Source: Rhodococcus yananensis (GTDB lineage Bacteria; Actinomycetota; Actinomycetes; Mycobacteriales; Mycobacteriaceae). From it: a DNA stretch of 64,000 bases. The translations under genes and the position numbers were made by a program. Shown here piece after piece: positions 36,661-45,588 of the stretch. The DNA is taken from the NCBI RefSeq assembly GCF_020515525.1, contig NZ_JAIYEP010000008.1, forward strand, positions 33,344 to 97,343. Reading direction: 5' to 3'. Every line of letters begins with the position of its first letter. The first letter of the stretch is position 1. The notes beneath the pieces were generated by a model. The model saw only the letters and a program-made list of their open reading frames with translations, had not been told where the DNA came from and ran no database searches.

Positions 36661-36969
36661 GAACTTGCGATCGTGTCGCATCCGCATGTCGTCGACGTCG
36701 TCGTCGCGGGACGCCCGCACGAACGGTGGGGGCACGAGGTCGTGGCGATTGTCGTCCCCACCGCCGGTACGACACTCGACGCCGCCGACGTGGTCGAGCA
36801 CGCGGCGCGGTCGGTGGCCCGATACAAGCTGCCCAAGGCCGTCGTTTTCCAACCCGAGATCGCCAGAAGTCCTGCAGGCAAGGCCGACTACCGGTGGGCG
36901 CGAGAACAAGCCGTATCCGACGATGTCGTCGTCGTGACGGACGCGTCTACTCGGCATTCCACGACATAG
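36661..36969 (+). pseudogene. acyl-CoA synthetase (FadD-like), C-terminal fragment
   Basis: The plus-strand frame encodes about 102 residues of the AMP-binding C-terminal domain: IVSHPHVVDVVVAGRPHERW, EVVAIVVPTAG, YKLPKAVVF and the catalytic-lysine region SPAGKADYRW. The N-terminal adenylation domain (about 400 residues) is absent. The fragment starts precisely at the edge of the duplicated leader block of copy B, where the plus strand becomes antisense of that gene. No start codon or ribosome site serves it, so it is a remnant. Confidence 0.82.
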
Positions 36970-36977
36970 CGGTTCGG

Positions 36978-37006
36978 CCGTGACCACAATCGGAGGGTGG
37001 TCACGG
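36978..37006. promoter_or_regulatory. perfect 10-bp inverted repeat before the DUF1622 gene
   Basis: CCGTGACCAC at 36978-36987 and GTGGTCACGG at 36997-37006 pair perfectly across a 9-nt spacer. It lies 8 nt after the fadD-fragment stop and 11 nt before the DUF1622 start. It may be the old terminator of the ligase gene or an operator. Confidence 0.5.
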
Positions 37007-37017
37007 AAGGAGTGCGC

Positions 37018-37380
37018 GTGAACGTCGCCGAAATGATGGACACCGTGGGGTCCGCCATAGACATCGTCGGTGTCACCGTCATCGTCGTCGGCGCGATCGT
37101 GTCGACCGCGATCGCGTACGACACCCGGCGCCGCGAGGTCGGCGCCCCGATCTATATCGTGTACCGCCGTAATCTGGGCCGGTCGATCCTGCTGGGACTC
37201 GAATTCCTCGTGGCCGCGGACATCATCAAGACCGTGGCCGTCACGCCCACGTTCACGTCGGTGGGGGTGCTGGCCGTCATCGTGCTGATCCGCACGTTCC
37301 TGAGCTGGTCGCTCCAGCTCGAGATCGACGGCCGCTGGCCGTGGCAGAAACCCGATACGCACGAGACGGCCGGGGCGTGA
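37018..37380 (+). CDS. DUF1622 family membrane protein
   Basis: A 120-residue protein with three hydrophobic helices (about 8-30, 53-75 and 80-100) and the DUF1622 pattern: a VTVIVVGAIVSTAIAYDTRRRE first segment, RRNLGRSILLGLEFLVAADI in the middle and an RTFLSWSLQLEIDGRWPW end. Function unknown. GTG 37018 is chosen because GGAAGGAG lies 6 nt upstream; GTG 36997 would lie inside the inverted repeat. The stop codon sits in the loop of an 18-bp terminator shared with aroE. Confidence 0.82.
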   Translation: MNVAEMMDTVGSAIDIVGVTVIVVGAIVSTAIAYDTRRREVGAPIYIVYRRNLGRSILLGLEFLVAADIIKTVAVTPTFTSVGVLAVIVLIRTFLSWSLQLEIDGRWPWQKPDTHETAGA

Positions 37381-37403
37381 TGCTCCGCCCCGGCCGTCTC
37401 GTG
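37360..37403. terminator. bidirectional terminator hairpin, 18-bp perfect stem
   Basis: Arms 37360-37377 and 37386-37403 are perfectly complementary over 18 bp with an 8-nt loop. It separates the convergent DUF1622 and aroE genes, and the DUF1622 stop TGA is the first part of the loop. No U-tract. Confidence 0.8.
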
Positions 37404-37410
37404 GGAGGAA

Positions 37411-38244
37411 CTACAGCCCGATGGCCTGCGCCATCTCCGCGCGCGGGGCGGACAGTCCGGTGAACTGCTCGACCTGACCGAACGCCTGGTGCAGCAGCAT
37501 GTACAGGCCGGACACGACGACGCTGCCGCGGGTCTGCGCCGCCGAGGCGAGCGGTGTCGGCCACGGATCGTAGATCGCGTCGAGCACGAACGGTGCCCGG
37601 GCCAGTGCCCGCGCGTGCGGCGCGGCCGCCGGGGCCGGCACCGTCGACACCAGTGCGCCCGCGTCCGCGCAGCGGTCGGCCAGAGCCGGATCGTCGAACG
37701 ACATCCAGGTGGCCCGCGCACCGACCGCTTCCGCGCAGTCGAAGGTTTCCGCGGCCCGCTCCGGCGACCGTGCCACGACGGTGAGTTCGCGGGCGCCGAG
37801 GCCGGCGAGCGCGACGATCGCCGGACGGGACGTACCGCCGCTGCCGACGACGACGGCGTGTTTCCCGGTCAGATCGGTGACGCCCACCGTCGCCAGTGCA
37901 CCGCTGACTCCGTCGACGTCGGTGCAGTCGGCACGCCACCCATCGGCGGTCCGCACGAGGGTGTTCGCGGAGCCGATGGTGACCGCGCGGGCGGTGCGTT
38001 CGGTGGCGACCTCCAGTGCCGCGAATTTGCCGGGCATCGTCACCGACAGTCCGACCCAGTCGTCGTCGAGTCCGGCGACGAGACCCGGAAGGTCGTCGCC
38101 GGTGCACTCGATCCGGTCGTACGTCCAGTCGGTCAATCCGAGCGCCCGGTACGCCGCGAGGTGCAGCAGCGGCGATTTCGAGTGCGCGACGGGGCTGCCG
38201 AGTACCGCCGCCTTTCGCGGCCGGGACGTGAGATCATCTGCCAC
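37411..38244 (-). CDS. aroE: shikimate dehydrogenase
   Basis: NADPH-dependent reduction of 3-dehydroshikimate. The 277-residue protein has the shikimate site GSPVAHSKSPLLH near 15-27, the catalytic Lys in SVTMPGKFAAL, Asn and Asp in ANTLV and DVDG, and the Rossmann VVVGSGGTSRPAI. The adenine-phosphate loop reads VARSPERA. The GTG start overlaps the mltG stop by 11 nt, giving an alaS-ruvX-mltG-aroE order as in mycobacteria. Confidence 0.95.
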   Translation of the reverse strand: MADDLTSRPRKAAVLGSPVAHSKSPLLHLAAYRALGLTDWTYDRIECTGDDLPGLVAGLDDDWVGLSVTMPGKFAALEVATERTARAVTIGSANTLVRTADGWRADCTDVDGVSGALATVGVTDLTGKHAVVVGSGGTSRPAIVALAGLGARELTVVARSPERAAETFDCAEAVGARATWMSFDDPALADRCADAGALVSTVPAPAAAPHARALARAPFVLDAIYDPWPTPLASAAQTRGSVVVSGLYMLLHQAFGQVEQFTGLSAPRAEMAQAIGL

Positions 38245-39928
38245 TGTTGAGGATTCCGTTCGCCAATGCAAGTTCGGTGTTGACGAGGTGTTCTTCGTAG
38301 GTGTCGGCGAACAGGGTGGTTCCCCGATCGTCGATCGTGACGAAGTACAGCCAGCTGCCCGGCTCCGGGTTCTCGACGGACTCGAGTGCCCCGATGCTCG
38401 GTGACGAGATCGGTGTGGCCGGTAGCCCGGGGCTCGCGTACGTGTTCCACGGGGTGACACGGGCGCGGTCCTCGTCCGTGGTCGCCAGTTCCGTCTCGTC
38501 CAGTGCGTAGTTGACCGTCGAATCGAACTGCAGCATCTGGCCGATCGCCAACCGGTTGAGGATCACACGCGCGACCCGGGTGAAATCCGGTGGCAGGGCT
38601 TCTCGTTCGACGAGCGATGCGGCCACGAGCAACTCGTACGGCGTCAGCCCCACCTTCTGCGCCGCCGCCGTGATACCGGTGTCGGTGTACCGCGCGGAGC
38701 TTCCGGTCACGAGTGTGTTCAGGACCTCGGTGGCCGACGCGCTCGGATCGAAGTTCCAGCTCCCGGCCGCGATCAACCCTTCGAGTTGACGTCCCGGGTC
38801 GGGCACCGTCGACACCGCGTCCCGCGCCCAGTCCGGAACCCCCAACGCATCCAGATCGGGACCGGCCGCAGCCTGCGCGAGCTCGTCGTATGTGATGCAG
38901 TGGGTCGTTCCCGCGTCGTCGTAGCAGCTGGCCTCGCTGATGAGAGTGAAGATGCCCTTGCGGACCGCTCCGGTGTTCACGTCGCTGATGTCGTGGAGCT
39001 GACGGCCCTCGGAGACGACGAGGGCACCGACCCGATTGTCGGGATCGACGAGTTCGGCGACGGCGTCGACGGCCGGCAGGTTCGTGGGTACCGCGTAGAA
39101 ACCCGGATGCATCGCATTCATGCCCGGGTTCTGGACGGCCGCGTTGTAGAAACCGTCGGCACTCGCGACCACACCCTTGGCGGTGAGCTCACCGGCGATC
39201 TGCGCTGCCGTGTCACCGCTGTGGACCTCCACGATCGCGACGGGGCCTGCCGGGCCGTCGAAGTCGGGGAGTTCGTAGAAGTACCGCTGGTACGCGAAGT
39301 AGCCGCCGCCGGCGAACACCGCGAGCATCACCACCGCGGCGAGCACACCGACGATGCGCCCGCGCCGTTTCCGTTTCGCCCCGGCGCTCGGCGTGGTGTT
39401 CGTCGCAGCAGGAACGCTCTTCGGGGCCGCCTTCGTCCGGCCCGTTCGTCCGCGCGACGCGACTGCGGATCCACCGGCCGAGGTGGCGGTCGCCACGTCG
39501 GCGGCACGCTCCTCGACGTCCCGAGGCGGTGGGTCGCCGGTGTCGTCGGAATCCGGTACGTACGCCGGAAAGGTATCGGTGTCGTACGCGTCGGGATCGT
39601 GGTACCGCTCCGTGCCGCGATCGCGGGCCGCGTAGGAGTAGCCGCCGTCGTACACGTCGTCGCCGGGATCGTCGGCGAACTCCCGCGGTGCGTGCCACTG
39701 CTGCGTGGCCTCCTGCGACGCGTGACGGTCCCGGATCGCCCGGGACTCCTCCGGGTGACGCCGGTCCGGAGGTGGCCCGTCGAACACGCCGCTGCCGAAC
39801 CTCATGACCGTGGTGGGTTCTTCCGCCTCCCCGGCGTGGCGCCCCGGCCCCTCGCGGGACTGTTCTCCGCCGAACGGACCCTGCCGGGTCGCGTCCTGAT
39901 GTCCGTCGTGTCGCCCGTGTCGGCTCAA
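38234..39928 (-). CDS. mltG: endolytic murein transglycosylase MltG (YceG)
   Basis: Cuts nascent glycan strands at the membrane. The 564-residue protein has a long disordered, charged cytoplasmic region (about 1-185), one transmembrane helix (about 191-212) and the extracytoplasmic YceG domain with LLVAASLVEREALPPD, which holds the catalytic Glu, and NPEPGSWLYFV near the end. The cytoplasmic extension is usual in actinobacteria. I used the TTG at 39928, which overlaps the ruvX stop by 4 nt; GTG 39988 or an internal start near MRFGSGVFDG are alternatives. Confidence 0.9.
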   Translation of the reverse strand: MSRHGRHDGHQDATRQGPFGGEQSREGPGRHAGEAEEPTTVMRFGSGVFDGPPPDRRHPEESRAIRDRHASQEATQQWHAPREFADDPGDDVYDGGYSYAARDRGTERYHDPDAYDTDTFPAYVPDSDDTGDPPPRDVEERAADVATATSAGGSAVASRGRTGRTKAAPKSVPAATNTTPSAGAKRKRRGRIVGVLAAVVMLAVFAGGGYFAYQRYFYELPDFDGPAGPVAIVEVHSGDTAAQIAGELTAKGVVASADGFYNAAVQNPGMNAMHPGFYAVPTNLPAVDAVAELVDPDNRVGALVVSEGRQLHDISDVNTGAVRKGIFTLISEASCYDDAGTTHCITYDELAQAAAGPDLDALGVPDWARDAVSTVPDPGRQLEGLIAAGSWNFDPSASATEVLNTLVTGSSARYTDTGITAAAQKVGLTPYELLVAASLVEREALPPDFTRVARVILNRLAIGQMLQFDSTVNYALDETELATTDEDRARVTPWNTYASPGLPATPISSPSIGALESVENPEPGSWLYFVTIDDRGTTLFADTYEEHLVNTELALANGILNSGR

Positions 39929-40443
39929 CGGCTTCCCCCCACGTCCCCATCCGCTTCGTTCACTGCCGCGCTCCGCTCGTCCAACCAACCTTGCAAGATC
40001 GCGACCGCAGCGGCCTGGTCGATGACCGGCCGTGCGCCGCGCGCGCTCACCCCGCTCTCGCGTAGGGCACGCGCCGCAGTGACCGTGGTGAATCGTTCGT
40101 CGGCCAGCCGCACGGGAACGTCGGGCATGCTGCGTCGTAGGCGACGTGCGAACTCGCTCGCCAGTTTCGCCGCCTTGCCCGGCTCACCGCGCAGTGTCTG
40201 CGGCAGCCCGACGATAACCTCAACGGCTTCGTATTCCCTAACGATCCCGACGATGCGCCGGACGTCGGGCGCGTCGAGTCCCCGATCCTTCGACCGCGGC
40301 ACCGTTTCGACGGGCGTGGCGAGAATCCCGTCGGGGTCGCACGAGGCGACCCCGATCCGGACACTGCCGACATCGATGCCGATGCGGCGGCCGCGGCCGG
40401 GATCGTCGGTTCCGGGATGATCGGGGTGCGGCAGTTCCGCCAC
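39925..40443 (-). CDS. ruvX: RuvX/YqgF family Holliday junction resolvase-like nuclease
   Basis: RNase H-fold nuclease implicated in pre-16S rRNA 5'-end maturation. The 172-residue protein has IGIDVGSVRIGVA at 21-33 with the first catalytic Asp, EVIVGLPQTLRGEPG in the middle and LADERFTTVTA and VIDQAAAVAILQGWLD near the end. It sits 2 nt after the alaS stop and overlaps mltG by 4 nt. Confidence 0.94.
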   Translation of the reverse strand: MAELPHPDHPGTDDPGRGRRIGIDVGSVRIGVASCDPDGILATPVETVPRSKDRGLDAPDVRRIVGIVREYEAVEVIVGLPQTLRGEPGKAAKLASEFARRLRRSMPDVPVRLADERFTTVTAARALRESGVSARGARPVIDQAAAVAILQGWLDERSAAVNEADGDVGGSR

Positions 40444-40445
40444 GA

Positions 40446-43112
40446 TCAGCCGGCCAACTCGCGCAGCCGGTTGCGGAATCCGTCGAGGGCCGTGTCGATC
40501 CCCGATGCATCCGATCCCTGGCCCTGCGCCATGTCGGGCTTGCCGCCGCCGCGGCCCCCGATCGCCGGGCCGAAGCTCGACACGAGATCACCCGCCTTGA
40601 TGCCCTTCGCGCGTGCGGCGTCGGTCGTCGCGACCACGAACGGCACCTTGCCGTCGCTGTCGCCGAGGAGCAGCACCACCGCCGCGTCGCCCCCGAGACG
40701 GCCCCGCACGTCGGAGGCCAGGGTCCGCAGCGTGTTGCCGGTGGCGCCCCGGGGTGCCCGCTCGGCGACGACGAGGACGTCACCGACGCGCTGAGCCTTC
40801 GCGGCGATGTCACCGGCCGCTGCCGCGACGTTCGCGGCGCGGGTCTTCTCGAGTTCCTTCTCGGCGACCTTGAGGCGTTCGAGCAGCGACTCGACGCGAC
40901 CGGGCACCTCCTCGGAGGGCACCTTCAACGTCGACGACAGACCGGCCAGCAACGCGCGTTCCTTCGCGAGATGCCGGTACGAGTCGAGCCCCACATAGGC
41001 CTCGACCCGCCGGAAGCCGGAGCCGACGGACTGCTCGCCGAGCAACGTGACGGTGCCGACATGCGACGAATGTTGCACGTGGGTACCACCGCAGAGTTCC
41101 ATCGAGAAGGGCCCGCCGATCTCCACGACGCGCACCTCGTCACCGTAGTTCTCCCCGAAGAGCGCCATCGCACCCATCTTCTTGGCCTTGTCCAGGTCGG
41201 TGACGAACGTGTTGACCGGGAAGTTCGAGGCGACCGCCTCGTTGGTGACCGCCTCGATGTCCTGCTTCTGCTGCTCCGTCAGGGCCGACGGCCAGGAGAA
41301 GTCGAAGCGCAGGTAGCCGGGCTTGTTCAGCGAACCCGCCTGCACGGCGTTGGGACCGAGGACCTGACGCAGCGCGGCATGCACCAGGTGGGTACCCGAG
41401 TGGCCCTGGGTGGCGCCCTTGCGCCATTCGGGGTCGACCTGCACGAGCACCGAATCGCCTTCGACGACCTGCCCTTCGAGGACGGTGACCTTGTGCACCC
41501 ACAGCTGTTTGGCGATCTTCTGCACGTCGTTGACCTTGATGCGCAGCCCCTGACCGGTGATGGAACCGATGTCGGCGATCTGGCCACCCGCCTCCGCGTA
41601 GAGCGGGCTGCGGTCGAGGATCAGTTCGACGTCCTGACCGGCGCTCGCGGCGTGCAGTCGCTCACCACCGGTGATGACGGCGAGGACGTTGGCCTCGGAC
41701 ACCAGTTCCGTGAAGCCGGTGAACTCGGTGGGGCCGCGATCGAGGAGTTCCTTGTACACGGTCAGGTCGGCGTGCGCGTGCTTGCGGGCCCGTGCATCGT
41801 CCTTCGCACGCTGCCGCTGCTCGGCCATCAGCGAACGGAAGCCGTCCTCGTCGACGCTGAGCCCGGCCTCCGACGCCATCTCGAGGGTCAGATCGATGGG
41901 GAACCCGTACGTGTCGTGCAGGGTGAACGCTTCGGTGCCTCCGAGTACCGTCCGTCCCTCTGCCTTGACGGCCTCCACAGCGCCCTCGAACAGCTTGCTG
42001 CCGGTCCCGAGTGTCTTGAGGAACGCGGCCTCCTCCCCCACCGCGACGGTCTCGATACGCGAGAAGTCGGTGGCGAGTTCCGGGTACGACGGCGCCATCG
42101 TGTCACGCACGACCGTCATGATCGCGGCCATCGTCGGCCGCTCGGCTCCGAGCAGTCGCGCGGACCGCACGATGCGGCGCAGCAGCCGACGCAGCACGTA
42201 ACCGCGGCCGTCGTTGCCGGGGTTCACACCGTCGACGATGAGCATCGCGGCGGTGCGCGCGTGGTCGGCGATCACCCGGAAACGCACGTCGTCGTCGTGC
42301 TTCACACCGTAGGCGGCACCCGTGAGCTCGGCCGCCTTGTCGATGACGGGACGCAGCAGATCCGTCTCGTACACGTTCTCGACACCCTGCAGCAGGAATG
42401 CGACCCGCTCGACACCCATGCCCGTGTCGATGTTCTTCTTCGGCAGCGGCCCGAGGATCTCGTAGTCGTCCTTCGAGGTGCCGCCACCGCGCTCGTTCTG
42501 CATGAACACGAGATTCCAGATCTCGATGTAGCGGTCCTCGTCGGCTTCCGGTCCCCCTTCGACGCCGTACTCGGGGCCACGATCGTAGAAGATCTCCGAG
42601 CACGGACCGCACGGACCGGGGATGCCCATCGACCAGTAGTTGTCCTTCATCCCGCGCCGCTGGATGCGTGCGGCGGGCAGGCCCACCCTGTCGTGCCAGA
42701 TCGAGTAGGCCTCGTCGTCGTCGAGGTAGACCGTCGCCCACAACTTCTCGGGATCGATACCGTATCCGCCGTCCGCGACCGAGCCGGTCAGCAACGACCA
42801 CGCGAACGCGATGGCTTCTTCCTTGAAGTAGTCACCGAACGAGAAGTTGCCGGCCATCTGGAAGAACGTGTTGTGGCGGGTCGTCTTGCCGACCTCCTCG
42901 ATGTCGAGGGTGCGCACGCACTTCTGCACCGACGTCGCCCGCGGGAACGGCGGGGTCTGCTGGCCCAGGAAATAGGGCACGAACGGGACCATGCCGGCGT
43001 TGACGAACAGCAGGTTCGGGTCGGCGAGGATCAGCGACGCGCTCGGCACCTCGGTGTGGCCCGCCTTCACGAAATGGTCGAGAAAGCGCCTGCGGATCTC
43101 GTGGGTCTGCAC
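40446..43112 (-). CDS. alaS: alanyl-tRNA synthetase
   Basis: Class II synthetase, 888 residues, full length. The N-terminal catalytic domain begins [16 protein letters not shown] and includes [28 protein letters not shown] and GPCGPCSEI. The editing domain has [11 protein letters not shown] and CGGTHV, the zinc-binding His/Cys set, and a C-Ala domain follows. GTG start with AAGGA upstream. A TAGGCT box lies at 43193-43198 (minus). First gene of alaS-ruvX-mltG-aroE. Confidence 0.98.
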   Translation of the reverse strand: MQTHEIRRRFLDHFVKAGHTEVPSASLILADPNLLFVNAGMVPFVPYFLGQQTPPFPRATSVQKCVRTLDIEEVGKTTRHNTFFQMAGNFSFGDYFKEEAIAFAWSLLTGSVADGGYGIDPEKLWATVYLDDDEAYSIWHDRVGLPAARIQRRGMKDNYWSMGIPGPCGPCSEIFYDRGPEYGVEGGPEADEDRYIEIWNLVFMQNERGGGTSKDDYEILGPLPKKNIDTGMGVERVAFLLQGVENVYETDLLRPVIDKAAELTGAAYGVKHDDDVRFRVIADHARTAAMLIVDGVNPGNDGRGYVLRRLLRRIVRSARLLGAERPTMAAIMTVVRDTMAPSYPELATDFSRIETVAVGEEAAFLKTLGTGSKLFEGAVEAVKAEGRTVLGGTEAFTLHDTYGFPIDLTLEMASEAGLSVDEDGFRSLMAEQRQRAKDDARARKHAHADLTVYKELLDRGPTEFTGFTELVSEANVLAVITGGERLHAASAGQDVELILDRSPLYAEAGGQIADIGSITGQGLRIKVNDVQKIAKQLWVHKVTVLEGQVVEGDSVLVQVDPEWRKGATQGHSGTHLVHAALRQVLGPNAVQAGSLNKPGYLRFDFSWPSALTEQQKQDIEAVTNEAVASNFPVNTFVTDLDKAKKMGAMALFGENYGDEVRVVEIGGPFSMELCGGTHVQHSSHVGTVTLLGEQSVGSGFRRVEAYVGLDSYRHLAKERALLAGLSSTLKVPSEEVPGRVESLLERLKVAEKELEKTRAANVAAAAGDIAAKAQRVGDVLVVAERAPRGATGNTLRTLASDVRGRLGGDAAVVLLLGDSDGKVPFVVATTDAARAKGIKAGDLVSSFGPAIGGRGGGKPDMAQGQGSDASGIDTALDGFRNRLRELAG

Positions 43113-43279
43113 GTCGATGGTCCTTCTTGTGTTCTGACGGTTGGCGGATAGCCCGGCACGGGCGACCGGTCGGTGGCGATCGGCCGTCCTTCAGCCTATC
43201 GCGCCGCGTGTCGCGCCCGCCGCCGCATTCCGCGCGGCACCGTCGCACGGGTGTGCGATGGTCGTCCGCGGCCCCGAGG

Positions 43280-43942
43280 TCAACCCAGATACCGGTCGTA
43301 GTCGCCGCGACGGTCCACCGGCACCACCGTCTCGAGCACCACACGGGTCTGCATCCGGATGTACTCGTCGAGGGTGTGGCGGGCACCGAAATGCCAGTGT
43401 TTGAGCGCCCATCCGTGTGCGAGCAGCATGACGTCGAATGCCACGAGGTCCACGTCGACGGGGTTGAGTACCCCGGCGGCGATCCCGCTGTCGAGGACCG
43501 CCCGCAGCGGGGCCGACGACTCGACCTCCAACTCTTTGATCCGGGCGCGTCCCGCCGCGTCGAGGGTGCGACTCTCCCGGTATGTGAGCACCGTCGCATC
43601 GAGATTCTCGTCCACGATCTCGACGTAACGGCGGATTCCGGCCGCGAGCCGATCCACCGGGTCGTCACCTGCCGCGGCGATGGCGGGTTCGAGCTGATCG
43701 CGGAAGGCGTCGAGGATCGCCAGGATGGTCGCGAGGAGGATGTCCTCCTTGCCTCCGAAGTACTTGTAGATCAGGCCCACGCTCACCCCGGCCTCGTCGG
43801 CCAGCATCTGCATGGACATCTGATGGAACCCGGTGCGTTGCATGACGCGGACGGCGGCATCGAGGATCTGCTTGCGGCGCGAGTGGGTGCGCACCGCCCG
43901 CACCGCCTCCTCGACGGGTAACGCCTCGTGCTCGGAGGTCAT
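43280..43942 (-). CDS. TetR family transcriptional regulator
   Basis: A 220-residue repressor. The N-terminal helix-turn-helix reads ILDAAVRVMQRTGFHQMSMQ then ADEAGVSVGLIYKYFGGKED at about 20-65. A ligand-binding helical domain follows, with a C-terminal MLLAHGWALKHWHFGARHTLDEYI typical of fatty-acid-type TetR members. The ATG at 43942 has GAGGAG 9 nt upstream. The palindrome at 45533-45552 is a candidate target within 2 kb, but nothing ties the two. Confidence 0.9.
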   Translation of the reverse strand: MTSEHEALPVEEAVRAVRTHSRRKQILDAAVRVMQRTGFHQMSMQMLADEAGVSVGLIYKYFGGKEDILLATILAILDAFRDQLEPAIAAAGDDPVDRLAAGIRRYVEIVDENLDATVLTYRESRTLDAAGRARIKELEVESSAPLRAVLDSGIAAGVLNPVDVDLVAFDVMLLAHGWALKHWHFGARHTLDEYIRMQTRVVLETVVPVDRRGDYDRYLG

Positions 43943-44065
43943 ATCGCTGCTCCTCGATGTCGTGCGGCCGTCACGTCGTCTCGTTCCCCTCGCCACCGGT
44001 CCGTGCCCGTGTGTGCCTCCGCTGCGGATGCGGATCGGAACCACCGTACCGAGCAGCCCGTCCGG

Positions 44066-45478
44066 TCAACGCACTCCACGCACGATGCGGCGCAGCTTCG
44101 GAACCCGTGCGGCAAGGTCCCGTTCCGTCCCTCGCCCGGTCGGTGCGTAGTAGTCGACGTCGACGAGTTCGTCCGGCGGGTACTGCTGGGCGAGCACACC
44201 GTCGGGATGGTCGTGCGGATACCGGTAGCCGATGGCGTTGCCGAGCTGCTGTGCGCCCTGATAGTGCCCGTCGCGCAGGTGATTCGGAACCGGTCCGGCG
44301 CGTCCGGCGCGCACGTCGGCGATCGCCGCGCCGAGCGCCGCGGTGACGGAACCGGATTTCGGGGCCGTCGCGATGTGGATGGTGGCCTGCGCGAGCGCCA
44401 GTTGCGCCTCGGGCATCCCCACCTGCTGAACCACGTGTGCCGCGGCGACCGCGGTCTGCAGCGCCGTGGGATCGGCCATTCCCACCTCCTCGCTGGCCTG
44501 GATCATCAGCCGACGAGCGATGAAACGCGGGTCCTCGCCGGCGACGATCATCCGCGCGAGGTAGTGCAGAGCGGCATCGACATCGGAGCCGCGCAGCGAC
44601 TTGATGAACGCGCTGGCGACGTCGTAGTGCTGGTCGCCGTCACGGTCGTACCGCACCGCGGCCTCGTCGATGCTCGATTCGACGGTGGTCAGGTCGATCA
44701 CGGCGTCGCCGTCCCCGGCACGGTCCGCGGCGGTGTCGGCGGACGCCTCGAGCGCGGTGAGGGCTCGGCGCGCATCGCCGCCGGAGAGCCGCACCAGGTG
44801 CTCCATGGCCTCGTCGGTGATCGCGACACCGTCACCGAGGCCCCTCGGGTCGGTGCGGGCCCGTTCGAGCAGCGCACGGATGTCGTCGGGGGCGAGTGGC
44901 TGCAACTGCAGGACCAGCGACCGCGACAGCAACGGTGCGACGACGGAGAACGAGGGATTCTCGGTGGTCGCCGCGACCAGCAGCACGATGCGGTTCTCGA
45001 CGGCGGCGAGGAGCGCGTCCTGCTGGGTCTTGGAGAATCGGTGTACTTCGTCGATGAACAGCACGGTCTGCTCGCCGTGGGTCAGGCGTCGCCTGGCCAG
45101 CTCGATGACGGCCCGGACGTCCTTCACACCCGCCGACAGTGCGGACAGCGCCTCGAATCGGCGGCCGGTGGCACCGGAGATCAGCGACGCCAAGGTGGTC
45201 TTGCCCGTCCCCGGCGGCCCGTACAGCACCACGGAGGCAGCACCGGATCCCTCGACGAGCCGCCGCAGCGGCGCGCCCGCCTCGAGGAGATGCTGCTGCC
45301 CGACGACCTCGTCGAGCGTCGCCGGTCGCATCCGGGCCGCGAGGGGCGCACCCGGACCGGTCGGCGCGGACGACACCCGACCGGTCGGTTCCTCCGGTTC
45401 GGTGTCGCGGTCGCGAAGTACCTCGAACAGGGCATCCGGATCGGTGGACGGGTCGTCCGCCCCGAACAGATCACTCAC
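44066..45478 (-). CDS. rarA: replication-associated recombination protein A (RarA/MgsA AAA+ ATPase)
   Basis: Clamp-loader-like AAA+ ATPase that acts at stalled forks. The 470-residue protein has Walker [10 protein letters not shown] at 87-95, Walker [11 protein letters not shown] near 145, sensor 1 ATTENPSF and the MgsA C-terminal tetramerisation domain ([18 protein letters not shown]). The GTG start at 45478 gives VSDLFG, a usual start with an N-terminal PIP-like region. Divergent from phoD. Confidence 0.94.
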   Translation of the reverse strand: MSDLFGADDPSTDPDALFEVLRDRDTEPEEPTGRVSSAPTGPGAPLAARMRPATLDEVVGQQHLLEAGAPLRRLVEGSGAASVVLYGPPGTGKTTLASLISGATGRRFEALSALSAGVKDVRAVIELARRRLTHGEQTVLFIDEVHRFSKTQQDALLAAVENRIVLLVAATTENPSFSVVAPLLSRSLVLQLQPLAPDDIRALLERARTDPRGLGDGVAITDEAMEHLVRLSGGDARRALTALEASADTAADRAGDGDAVIDLTTVESSIDEAAVRYDRDGDQHYDVASAFIKSLRGSDVDAALHYLARMIVAGEDPRFIARRLMIQASEEVGMADPTALQTAVAAAHVVQQVGMPEAQLALAQATIHIATAPKSGSVTAALGAAIADVRAGRAGPVPNHLRDGHYQGAQQLGNAIGYRYPHDHPDGVLAQQYPPDELVDVDYYAPTGRGTERDLAARVPKLRRIVRGVR

Positions 45479-45532
45479 CTTTCCGACGCTACAGGCCCGA
45501 TCGTGAACCGCCCCCGGGCGCTCCGGCCGACC

Positions 45533-45552
45533 GATTGGACGGGCGTCCAATC
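45533..45552. promoter_or_regulatory. 8-bp inverted repeat GATTGGAC-GGGC-GTCCAATC
   Basis: A perfect operator-like dyad between the divergent rarA and phoD genes, 18 nt upstream of the phoD start. The TTGGAC...GTCCAA type is common among TetR-family sites. Confidence 0.5.
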
Positions 45553-45559
45553 CTGTGGT

Positions 45560-45588
45560 CGGATCTGTCCGTGCCACGGACAGATCCG
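45560..45588. promoter_or_regulatory. 29-bp palindrome across the phoD start codon
   Basis: Two perfect 14-bp arms (45560-45573 and 45575-45588) with a single central base. The candidate GTG start of phoD is the last three bases of the left arm. As RNA it would fold into a hairpin that buries the start codon; as DNA it could bind a repressor. Confidence 0.65.
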
